From assembly GCA_038063775.1 (NCBI GenBank), contig JBBTUK010000007.1:1-45133 (forward strand): a stretch of 45,133 nt of DNA, given 5' to 3'. This DNA is from UM-FILTER-42-9 sp038063775. GTDB taxonomy: Bacteria; Patescibacteriota; Minisyncoccia; Moranbacterales; UBA2206. Position numbers and translations under genes: made by a program. Below, one piece after another: positions 1 through 6,581 of this stretch (positions are counted from its first letter, which is position 1; each line of letters opens with the position of its first letter). The notes below the pieces were generated by a model. It saw only the letters and a program-made list of their open reading frames with translations. It searched no databases and was not told the DNA's origin.

Positions 1-223
1 CAATGAGATATATTTTTTTGTCTTCGTCTCTTTTGACAACATCTTTTTTCTCCAGCGCTTCAATGACCTGCACCGTTCCCTTGAGACTGCCGACTGTTAC
101 TCCCCTTTCTTCCAAATATTTGTGAACCTTATAAGTAGTGGGGTTTTCTTTTTCCGCGTCGATAATTTCCCCGATAGCGTCGAGGATAGTTTTTTGTTTA
201 GAGGTGAACTTTTGCGTTTTCAT
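1..223 (-). CDS. Winged-helix DNA-binding protein, LexA-N-terminus-like (partial, runs off left edge)
   Basis: Reading leftward from the ATG at 221-223 there is an uninterrupted frame of 74 codons to the window edge. It begins MKTQKFTSKQKTILDAIGEI and continues with an EENPTTY-like turn and a recognition-helix-like stretch (VTVGSLKGTVQVIEALEKK). The spacing of KQ..IL..I...I......PT...V...L...G.....L...I..LE.K.V.....  resembles the N-terminal winged helix of LexA. Whether a LexA-type peptidase domain follows cannot be seen. No SD precedes the ATG. A 12-bp inverted repeat with an embedded TATAAT lies immediately upstream, which fits an autoregulated transcription factor. The domain class is a pattern match and the function is inference. 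Confidence 0.6.
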   Translation of the reverse strand, partial: MKTQKFTSKQKTILDAIGEIIDAEKENPTTYKVHKYLEERGVTVGSLKGTVQVIEALEKKDVVKRDEDKKIYLI

Positions 224-225
224 GG

Positions 226-266
226 TAGTGATATAATTAAATATTTATGATGATATTATATCACTA
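226..266. promoter_or_regulatory. Perfect 12-bp inverted repeat at the promoter of the winged-helix gene
   Basis: TAGTGATATAAT (226-237) and ATTATATCACTA (255-266) are perfect inverted copies separated by 17 bp. Read on the minus strand, the distal arm contains TATAAT about 30 nt before the ATG. The arms could therefore be both the -10 region and an operator for the adjacent DNA-binding protein. Binding is inference. Confidence 0.5.
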
Positions 267-345
267 TGATTATTCTCTGCAAGTACCTCCTGTGGATAAC
301 TTTTCCAAATTTAAAGCGGGCTTACTGTCTCTGCAGTTAGCCCGC

Positions 346-951
346 TCAGATCTGTACTAACCAGGGCTGCTTTCTACGGTCAGCCCTTTGATTTTTTATA
401 GCCACCTCTGCTAACCAATAAGGCTGCGTCCCTCTATTACTTCGTAAATTCCATAATAGCCTTGTGGCATACTGCTCGCGCGTTCGTACAACTGGTGGAA
501 ATTCCCACAATATTAAGGTTATAAAGTATTGATCAGTAGTGTCTTCATCGACAAAAACCTTTAAGCCATTATTGTATGCCTGCCGAGCAATTCTTTTTAC
601 GCAATCGTCCTGATGAAATCCCCCAACTACAAGCTCGCTGGCTAAGTCAAGACGAGACAGTATTTTTTTTGGTGATGGATATATACGCCTCCTGTGCCTC
701 TTGAGACTAAGTCCGGCAGAAATGACTCGGTCAGCGTCATGAATTTTAATGCGTGGTTCAAGAAGTGCAAAGTCCGGCTCCTCTGGATTGTGCTCTGCGC
801 CAAACAACAGCCAATAAATCTGATAGCCGTTTTGGCGATAACGCGCATTGATTATGGCATTGAGTCTTTCTAGGATAAGCTGCCTGTTAAATGCCGGGAG
901 TTCTTGATCAATATAAGCGCGAATCGGATAAAGAAATAAAAATGACCTCAA
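346..951 (-). CDS. Unrecognised protein, faint cysteine-hydrolase (isochorismatase-like) pattern
   Basis: About 201 residues. The frame is open from a GTG at 958-960, but AGGAGGTGA overlaps that GTG. The same SD sits 8 nt before the in-frame TTG at 949-951, so TTG is the better start. I do not recognise the family securely. Near residues 110-145 the segment VVGGFHQDDCVKRIA followed by a hydrophobic strand and DEDTTDQYF resembles the catalytic-Cys region of isochorismatase-like hydrolases (usually GxxTxxCV...A...G). The N-terminal Asp motif is unclear, so the match may be coincidental or the enzyme degenerate. No signal peptide or membrane segment is evident. It is a single gene between a regulator and ftsZ, with its own possible promoter (TTGACA at 1024-1029). 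Confidence 0.6.
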   Translation of the reverse strand: MRSFLFLYPIRAYIDQELPAFNRQLILERLNAIINARYRQNGYQIYWLLFGAEHNPEEPDFALLEPRIKIHDADRVISAGLSLKRHRRRIYPSPKKILSRLDLASELVVGGFHQDDCVKRIARQAYNNGLKVFVDEDTTDQYFITLILWEFPPVVRTREQYATRLLWNLRSNRGTQPYWLAEVAIKNQRADRRKQPWLVQI

Positions 952-1020
952 CTCGCTCACCTCCTCTCGGCTTGGTTTGGTTGTAAACGAACATCAGATA
1001 ACATTACTGTTTAAAATTTG

Positions 1021-1090
1021 TTTTGTCAATCCCGTTAGAAACATTTTTTATGATGAATTACAAAAAAATATCTTAAATTTCTAACGGGAT
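1021..1090. repeat. Palindromic repeat with CCCGTTAGAAA arms (copy 1)
   Basis: ATCCCGTTAGAAA (1029-1041) and TTTCTAACGGGAT (1078-1090) are perfect 13-bp inverted arms around a 36-bp AT-rich loop. The left end runs into a minus-strand TTGACA (1024-1029). A second copy of the left arm with the same flanking TTGTCAA lies at 2661-2680. The stretch 1143-1175 beside it is a GT-rich direct repeat (ttgtaggttgtaggttgtag). Confidence 0.7.
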
Positions 1091-1179
1091 AAATCAAAAA
1101 AAACGCCTTGTTAAACAAAGCGGTTTCAAAAAGCATAAATAATTGTAGGTTGTAGGTTGTAGATCAAAGGTTATGGAGT

Positions 1180-2382
1180 TTACTTCCCCATTTTCCTCCG
1201 GATAAAAGCCGGAATTTCCAGTTCGTCCGAATCATCTTCCAAGTCCTTGAAGTCGCCTCGAGCTATTATGCCCTTCGGCTGGACCTTTTCTTCAATAATC
1301 ATTTTTGATTCAAGTTTTTTGGAAGGAAAGATTATATTGGAAGATTCTTTTTCTTCATCTTCTTTTTTCTTATGTGCGTCCCGGGTAAGCCTTGACATTT
1401 TGGCCATCGGACTTTCATTGACCTTTTCCGCGTCAAATCCGGTGGCAATGACCGTTACATGAACCTCGCCTTTTCTGATTGAATCGTCAATGACCGCCCC
1501 GAAAATAACTTTGGCATTCGGGTCAATTGATTCCGTGATGACATTAGCCGCTTCATTGATTTCTAGCATCGTTAAGTCATTAGAACCGCTGACATTAAAC
1601 AAGACTCCTTTGGCTCCATCAATAGAAAGTTCCAAAAGCGGGCTGTTGATGGCCGCCTTAGCGGCATCCACGGCCCTGGTTTCGCCCATGCCAACACCGA
1701 TTCCCATCAGCGCCGAACCGCTATTGGCCATAATGGCTTTGACATCAGCAAAATCAACATTCACGATGCCGGGCTTGGTAATTAGGTCGGAAATGCCCTG
1801 CACCCCTTGGCGCAAAACATCATCAACAATCTTAAAAGCGCTTATTAAAGTGGTCTTTTTATCAATAATTTGCAACAATTTGTCGTTGGGAATGGTTATC
1901 AAGGTATCCACTCTCTCGCGCAAGCCTTCCAACCCTTCTTCGGCAATCGCTCTTCTTTGCGCGCCTTCAAAGGCAAACGGCTTGGTAACTACCGCGACGG
2001 TTAAAGCTCCTGATTCCTTGGCGGTTTCCGCGACAATCGGACCGGCACCCGTTCCGGTTCCCCCGCCCAATCCGCAAGTGACAAAAACCATATCCGCGCT
2101 CTTGAGAACTTCCTGGATTTCATCCCGGTTTTCTTCCGCCGCCTGCCGGCCGATATCCGGATTCATTCCGGCTCCCAGGCCCTTGGTCAGATTTTTTCCG
2201 ATATGCACTTTTTCCGTGGCCTTGTTCTGGTGAAGATCCTGCGAATCAGTGTTGATTGCCACAAACTCAACACCCTTGAGCTTGGTTTCAATCATCCGAC
2301 TAATAGCGTTTCCGCCCGAACCGCCCACGCCGACAACTTTTATCCTCGCAAATGTTTCTACCGGTGGTTTTATTTCAGCCAT
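1180..2382 (-). CDS. ftsZ: Cell division GTPase FtsZ
   Basis: 400 residues, a normal length for FtsZ. It polymerises with GTP into the cytokinetic ring at the inner face of the membrane. The tubulin signature GGGTGTGAGP is at about residues 106-115. The T7 synergy loop with NVDFADVK is at 208-215 and supplies the catalytic Asp for the neighbouring subunit. A charged linker (about 325-385) leads to the conserved tail EIPAFIRRK at the C-terminus, the docking peptide for FtsA and other partners. ftsA lies upstream on the same strand, but about 500 bp separate them, and ftsZ appears to have its own promoter (2637-2666) and a leader of about 250 nt. No SD precedes the ATG. Confidence 0.98.
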   Translation of the reverse strand: MAEIKPPVETFARIKVVGVGGSGGNAISRMIETKLKGVEFVAINTDSQDLHQNKATEKVHIGKNLTKGLGAGMNPDIGRQAAEENRDEIQEVLKSADMVFVTCGLGGGTGTGAGPIVAETAKESGALTVAVVTKPFAFEGAQRRAIAEEGLEGLRERVDTLITIPNDKLLQIIDKKTTLISAFKIVDDVLRQGVQGISDLITKPGIVNVDFADVKAIMANSGSALMGIGVGMGETRAVDAAKAAINSPLLELSIDGAKGVLFNVSGSNDLTMLEINEAANVITESIDPNAKVIFGAVIDDSIRKGEVHVTVIATGFDAEKVNESPMAKMSRLTRDAHKKKEDEEKESSNIIFPSKKLESKMIIEEKVQPKGIIARGDFKDLEDDSDELEIPAFIRRKMGK

Positions 2383-2890
2383 ATAATTTAGATGTGGTTT
2401 TTGATTAAATTAATGAAATGTTTTCAGAAGGACAGTCTGGATTTTTACAAAAATTTTATAAAAAAATAAGCCTAAAATAAAAAAATTTAAAACCAGCTCC
2501 ATAGTTTGAAAGATGAGTCTTAAAAAATTTTTGTTTTAGGTTTTTGGTTTTATTTTTTCCTGCTAAGGAATCTTGACTCCAGACTGGGCGTTTTTTATCC
2601 CTCTGAAATGGGATGGATGCTTTTCCCTAGTAGTTCAATTTATCATGAAACCACCTTTTTTGTCAAATCCCGTTAGAAACTTCTCATTTAGAAATTTTTG
2701 TACAACTGACTGTTTCTTGTCCTCTTGTTTAGTCAGCTTCTAAGCGGGACAAGCTCCGTTGGAAATTTGTCAAGTCGAAAAAACCTTAGTGGCAATATTA
2801 AATTGCTTGTAAAATGCCAGACAATCACACAGTATAACAAATCTCTGCCTGGGTCAAATGGGTTGGATTCAAGGCTATGAAGACCTGGAT
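2383..2890. other. 508-bp ftsA-ftsZ intergenic region: leader, promoter and degenerate repeat
   Basis: No coding gene is seen. On the minus strand it holds a candidate promoter (2637-2666) and a long AT-rich ftsZ leader. The leader includes a weak ATCCC...GGGAT hairpin around 2597-2615. A second copy of the CCCGTTAGAAA repeat lies at 2665-2680, with a decayed inverted partner (cttctaagcggga) near 2741-2753. I compared the leader by eye with common riboswitch cores and found no match. Confidence 0.6.
2637..2666 (-). promoter_or_regulatory. Probable ftsZ promoter
   Basis: Minus strand: TTGACA (2666-2661), 18-bp spacer, TAAATT (2642-2637). The -35 is perfect and the -10 matches 4 of 6. The -35 abuts the repeat GTTTCTAACGGGAT. 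The ATG is about 255 nt downstream. Confidence 0.5.
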
Positions 2891-4153
2891 TTAGGGCAAA
2901 AACTTTCCCAGCCATTTCCGCATACCGCTTATGGAACTGCCAACGCTCGCGGAGATATCCGTTACGAGCCTGCCTCTTTCGCTTCCGCCTTTTTTCCCAT
3001 AAAAAGAGCTTTCCAGTCCCCACAAGATCAGTCCGACGACCGTGGCGTAAGACGGATCATCCACCTTGTCTACCAGTCCTCCTAAAGGCAGAGGAAAGCC
3101 GGTTTGCGCGGGTAAAGCTAAAATGTTTTTGGCTAGATCCACCGCCCCAGGCAGCTTGACTGTTCCGCCGACGAGCACTATGCCGGCCGGCAGGAGCTTT
3201 TCCCGCCCGATCAGTTTCAGCTCCTTATTCACCAGAGAAAATATTTCTTCCAGTCTGGCCTCAATTATTTCCGCCACATGGTACCGCGAAACAATGCCTT
3301 CTTCATTGGGGTCAATGGCGGAAAGGTCAATGTCTTCTTTTTTGCCGATTTCTTTGGGCAGCGCGTTTCCATATTCCAGCTTAATTTTTTCCGCCACGTC
3401 AATGGAAGTTCTGAGGCCGATAGCTATGTCATTTGTGATGTGGCCACCTCCGATAGGCAACACGGCTGTATGCAACAAATCGTTCTCTTCAAAAACCGCT
3501 ATGGATGTCGTCCCTCCGCCGATATCAACCAGCACCACGCCCAGCTCTTTTTGTCTCTTGGAAAGAGTGGCCTTGGCGGCAGCGAGCGGAGATAAAACGA
3601 AAGAATCCAAAGTAATTCTGGCCTGTTCAACACATTTAATCAAGTTGCGCACAAAAGGAGTTGAACCTTCAATAATCATGGCATCCACCTCCAAACGCAC
3701 TCCGTTCATTCCCAGCGGATCTTTTATTCCTTTTTGCTCATCCAAGGAATAATTCTTTGGAATTACATGAATTATCTCTTTGTTGGAAGGAATGGAAATG
3801 GCCTGCGCGGCATTAATCACGCGCATTATATCGTCTTCCGTAACTTCTCCGTCCGCCCGTCCAACGGCGATAACTCCTTTGGAATCCTGCGAGGTTATAT
3901 GATTTCCACCCAGATTGACAAGGGCTTTTTCCACTGTCCGGCCGGAATTTCTTTCCGCTTTTTCCACCGATTCGCTGATGACTTTCACGGTTTCTTCCAG
4001 ATCCACGATAATCCCTTTTCTTATGCCGGCTGACTGGGCCACTCCCACGCCAATGATCCTCGGCATTTCTTCCTCCGGAAAAACTTGGGAGATGACTGTT
4101 CTGACATTAGATGATCCTATATCAATGCCAACAATGATATCCTTTTTAGACAT
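2891..4153 (-). CDS. ftsA: Cell division protein FtsA
   Basis: 420 residues, the usual FtsA length. This actin-like ATPase tethers FtsZ to the membrane. Phosphate-binding motifs are visible: DIGSSNVRTVI near the N-terminus (about 11-21), VDIGGGTTSIAVF (about 209-221) and the adenosine motif GIVLVGGTVKLPG near residue 325. The last residues (MRKWLGKFLP) form the short amphipathic membrane-targeting helix typical of FtsA. The start ATG has no SD. A TATAAT lies 11 nt before it (4170-4165, minus strand), so the transcript is probably leaderless or nearly so. It lies upstream of ftsZ on the same strand, the conserved division-cluster order. Confidence 0.97.
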   Translation of the reverse strand: MSKKDIIVGIDIGSSNVRTVISQVFPEEEMPRIIGVGVAQSAGIRKGIIVDLEETVKVISESVEKAERNSGRTVEKALVNLGGNHITSQDSKGVIAVGRADGEVTEDDIMRVINAAQAISIPSNKEIIHVIPKNYSLDEQKGIKDPLGMNGVRLEVDAMIIEGSTPFVRNLIKCVEQARITLDSFVLSPLAAAKATLSKRQKELGVVLVDIGGGTTSIAVFEENDLLHTAVLPIGGGHITNDIAIGLRTSIDVAEKIKLEYGNALPKEIGKKEDIDLSAIDPNEEGIVSRYHVAEIIEARLEEIFSLVNKELKLIGREKLLPAGIVLVGGTVKLPGAVDLAKNILALPAQTGFPLPLGGLVDKVDDPSYATVVGLILWGLESSFYGKKGGSERGRLVTDISASVGSSISGMRKWLGKFLP

Positions 4154-4240
4154 TTTTTAAGAAAATTATAATTTTATCTTCTAACTAATAATATAATGAA
4201 ATGCTAAGCTTTGCAATTGTTTCAGCTGGTGCGATTTTTT

Positions 4241-4606
4241 TTAAAATCTAGCCTGGATGTGGGGCAAAAATATGATTACGCCGATGACAATTGCCAGAAT
4301 GGCAGAAACCAAGACTGCACTGGCCATCAGATCCTTAATCAGCCGGGCGTAAGGATGGACCCGCGGTTTCAAAATGTCCACCACCCTTTCCACGACTGTG
4401 TTCAAAAGTTCCATCACCAAAACTTCCATGATGACCAAAACCAGGATTATCCTTTCACCGCGCGTCAGGTTGAAATAAAACATGCCTATGACGACCATAA
4501 TCGCGATCGCCACTTGATTTTGAAAATTCTTTTCGTAGCGAAAAACGTAAGCCAGCCCCCGAATAGCGTGCTTGATGCTTCTTCCGAATTTTCGCAGTCT
4601 GTCCAT
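4241..4606 (-). CDS. dgkA: Undecaprenol/diacylglycerol kinase (DgkA family)
   Basis: 121 residues with three hydrophobic segments (about 32-48, 53-70, 95-115), as in small membrane kinases of the Gram-positive DgkA/UDPK type. The family signature appears as ELLNTVVERVVD (about 66-77), with the catalytic and metal-binding Glu residues, followed by KDLMASAVLVSA (about 91-102). It phosphorylates undecaprenol or diacylglycerol in the membrane. With the undecaprenyl-diphosphatase at 30.3 kb it would recycle lipid carrier. The start codon abuts the edge of a 137-bp inverted-repeat element separating it from ybeY, and no SD is visible. Confidence 0.9.
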   Translation of the reverse strand: MDRLRKFGRSIKHAIRGLAYVFRYEKNFQNQVAIAIMVVIGMFYFNLTRGERIILVLVIMEVLVMELLNTVVERVVDILKPRVHPYARLIKDLMASAVLVSAILAIVIGVIIFLPHIQARF

Positions 4607-4743
4607 CCCAGTAGTAGAATTTCGACAATTTATTTTTTAATAATTGTTGAATTTCTTGGAATAATTTATTATCTGCTAATTTTAAATTATGTTCTGTCTT
4701 CTTTAGAGTCGCTTCGCGACTCGGTCGAAATTTCACTACTGGG
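4607..4743. repeat. 137-bp MITE-like element between ybeY and dgkA
   Basis: 20-bp inverted arms at 4607-4626 and 4724-4743 differ at two adjacent bases (CCCAGTAGT-AG/GA-AATTTCGAC). Inside lies a perfect hairpin GAGTCGC-TTC-GCGACTC (4706-4722). The right arm contains the ybeY stop codon and the left arm abuts the dgkA ATG, so the element spans the gene junction exactly. No transposase is encoded. Confidence 0.65.
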
Positions 4744-5179
4744 CATTTACCGCTTTATCTTGGATCCCAAACATTTTCTTGCCATGTCTGAATCCGAGAA
4801 GATGCAAAATGCCGTGCGAAACAACAGTGCCTGTTTCTTTTTTGAGATTCAGGCCCTTTTTCCGAGCGTATTCTTTTATATCATCATAGCACAAAATCAG
4901 CTCACCTAAAAATACTTCTTTTTCTTTGGCAGCTCTTATTTGTTCTATATTTTTATATTCCGCGAAAGACAGGACATCGGTCGCCTGGTTTATTTTGCGA
5001 TAAGTCCGGTTGAGTTTTTTTATTTCTGCTTTACTGACAATTGCGAGACTCACAAAAATATTTTTCTTTTTTAAAAATTTATAGCTGGAATTTTTCAAAG
5101 TCTTCTTGACGACAACTTTAAAAAGATCCTCTTTGATCGGGGTTTTGGTGAGATTATTGATTTCTACATTAATTTTCAT
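4736..5179 (-). CDS. ybeY: Endoribonuclease/rRNA maturation factor YbeY
   Basis: 147 residues from the ATG at 5177-5179. The metal-binding motif HGILHLLGFRH (H-x3-H-x5-H) near residues 122-132 is diagnostic for the UPF0054/YbeY metalloprotein that acts in 16S rRNA processing. TDVLSFAEY upstream matches the family's TDVLSFP block. The start at 5179 is preferred because a perfect TATAAT (5192-5187) overlaps the earlier in-frame ATG at 5188 and would start transcription almost at 5179. The frame also extends further upstream through a hairpin, which is non-coding. The C-terminus (KAVNAQ) ends inside the neighbouring inverted-repeat element, so its last residues may be element-derived. Confidence 0.92.
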   Translation of the reverse strand: MKINVEINNLTKTPIKEDLFKVVVKKTLKNSSYKFLKKKNIFVSLAIVSKAEIKKLNRTYRKINQATDVLSFAEYKNIEQIRAAKEKEVFLGELILCYDDIKEYARKKGLNLKKETGTVVSHGILHLLGFRHGKKMFGIQDKAVNAQ

Positions 5180-5186
5180 ATGTTTC

Positions 5187-5192
5187 ATTATA
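5187..5192 (-). promoter_or_regulatory. -10 box of ybeY, apparently leaderless
   Basis: TATAAT on the minus strand ends 7 nt before the ATG at 5179. No convincing -35 is seen (ATCGAC at about the right place). This position decides the ybeY start. Confidence 0.5.
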
Positions 5193-5199
5193 ACATGAA

Positions 5200-5230
5200 G
5201 GGGAGCAGTCGATGGTTCCGACGGCTCCCC
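5200..5230 (-). terminator. Strong hairpin downstream of purM
   Basis: GGGGAGC...GCTCCCC arms with inner GTCG/CGAC pairing lie 20 bp after the purM stop. On the minus strand the hairpin is followed by TTCATGTT rather than a long T-run, so termination may be partial or need a factor. Confidence 0.55.
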
Positions 5231-5249
5231 TTTCCTGGAAAAGAGGGTC

Positions 5250-6401
5250 TCAGTACTTGATGATCTCCCCGTCGCCAAATTGGGACTTGATGACTACAGT
5301 GTGCTTTTTCTTTTTCGTGATTTCTCCGGCCACTTTTGCTTTGATGTTTTTTAGAGCGGCCAGGTACATAAACTCCCGAAAATTGTGATCATCCACCACC
5401 ACGATGGCTCCTTGACCACCGTTCCAGGTTTTGTAGCAATCTCTCGCCGACATTCCCCGCCATTCAGCGCACTTTTTCATGATTTCTGGCGGTTTAAAAA
5501 GGTCCGGAAGATGCGCTGAAAGCCCAAGCGACTTGAGCATGTCATTGCCGAGTTTGGATTCAAACGCTCCGCCGGAAAGATGCACGATGAGATGCATGGG
5601 GATAATCGGCTTAAATTCTTCTTTCTTATTATCCCAGCCGTGAAGATGATTAAGGAAGCGATCGTAAAGCTTGGAGGCCGAGGACGCTGCCAGCATATCG
5701 TAAACGGCTTCCTTATTACTCCACCACCGAGCCCCGTATTTGATGGCTAGTGCCTTGCGGACGGAGCTTATGCCATTGCTTCGAAAATCGTCGGCGAGAG
5801 CGATGATCTTCTGCCCGGGTCGTAGTGTGTCGCCCAGAATCATCTTATCCGGATGGTAAACACCGATCATGCAGCCGCCCCAGTTGAACATCACTCGTGC
5901 ATCCGGATTTTCCGAACCCACGCATAGCCCAAGCTCTGCCGTCTCTCCGCCAAGGACAACGAACCCATTCGCGATGGCATCTTGAAATAAGCCGGTCATA
6001 ATGTCTTTGCATGCCGCGAAGGTCGCTGAATTAACCTCCCCAAGGGTTCGTACATCAAGAATGTTCAGGAAGACCAAGGGAAGTCCTCCCCAGCGAGTAA
6101 TGTCCATGCCGGTCATGGCCAAAAGGTTTGAAGCCGCTGTTTGAAACTCCCCGACTGCATCGATGATGGTTACCTTGGTACCAATACCGTCCATCCCTCC
6201 CGTCAGGATACATCCTTTGGGAAGGTTTTTGAGACTGAAACCTCTCGGGCCGCGGAAGTTCCCACGGGAGAGATCTTTTACCTCTACGAAAGGCGAGCGC
6301 CTGTAGGTTTTCTGGCAGAGCTTTCCGGCGAAGGCGCTGAATACATCACCTGCTGCGATGTCCACACCGTCTTGTTTGTACAGATCTGGTTTCTTGCTCA
6401 C
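5250..6401 (-). CDS. purM: Phosphoribosylformylglycinamidine cyclo-ligase (AIR synthetase)
   Basis: 383 residues from the GTG at 6399-6401, chosen because GAGGAGG lies 8 nt upstream. An earlier in-frame ATG at 6455 lacks an SD. Family motifs are YKQDGVDIAAGD (start of the AIRS ATP-binding domain), GGMDGIGTK and GGETAELG. PurM converts FGAM to AIR with ATP in step 5 of purine synthesis. It lies directly downstream of purL, which makes its substrate. It is longer than E. coli PurM (about 345) and divergent (MTGMDI where NDI is typical). Its strong promoter, good SD and higher GC set it and purL apart from the surrounding genes. Confidence 0.9.
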   Translation of the reverse strand: MSKKPDLYKQDGVDIAAGDVFSAFAGKLCQKTYRRSPFVEVKDLSRGNFRGPRGFSLKNLPKGCILTGGMDGIGTKVTIIDAVGEFQTAASNLLAMTGMDITRWGGLPLVFLNILDVRTLGEVNSATFAACKDIMTGLFQDAIANGFVVLGGETAELGLCVGSENPDARVMFNWGGCMIGVYHPDKMILGDTLRPGQKIIALADDFRSNGISSVRKALAIKYGARWWSNKEAVYDMLAASSASKLYDRFLNHLHGWDNKKEEFKPIIPMHLIVHLSGGAFESKLGNDMLKSLGLSAHLPDLFKPPEIMKKCAEWRGMSARDCYKTWNGGQGAIVVVDDHNFREFMYLAALKNIKAKVAGEITKKKKHTVVIKSQFGDGEIIKY

Positions 6402-6489
6402 GGATTTTTCCTCCTCTGTAATTTTACTTCTTGAGTTGATAAAAAGAACCGCCACTCCTTATGTGAAATTTAATAATTTGTGGTTTATT

Positions 6490-6518
6490 AATATACCAAG
6501 TCGCGAAAATAAAGTCAA
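6490..6518 (-). promoter_or_regulatory. purM promoter
   Basis: Minus strand TTGACT (6518-6513), 17-bp spacer, TATATT (6495-6490). The -35 merges with the T-run of the purL terminator. The leader to the GTG is about 80 nt. Confidence 0.75.
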
Positions 6519-6557
6519 AAAAATAAAAATCCCCACCGGCCTCCTTCCGATGGGGAT
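6519..6557 (-). terminator. Intrinsic terminator of purL
   Basis: Minus-strand hairpin ATCCCCATCGG / CCGGTGGGGAT (6557-6529) is followed by a long T-rich tract (TTTTTATTTTTTT). It lies 24 bp after the purL stop. This is a classical rho-independent terminator. Confidence 0.88.
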
Positions 6558-6581
6558 ATGTTTTTTGCATTCGTTGATGCG

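Noticed and set aside
1490..2233. Long open frame antisense to ftsZ (about 247 codons)
   Set aside because: Ser/Pro/Ala-rich translation typical of the complement of a coding strand; ftsZ itself is unmistakable.
2383..2660. Possible riboswitch in the ftsZ leader
   Set aside because: Long leader with a small hairpin, but no match by eye to preQ1, fluoride, c-di-GMP or other cores I know.
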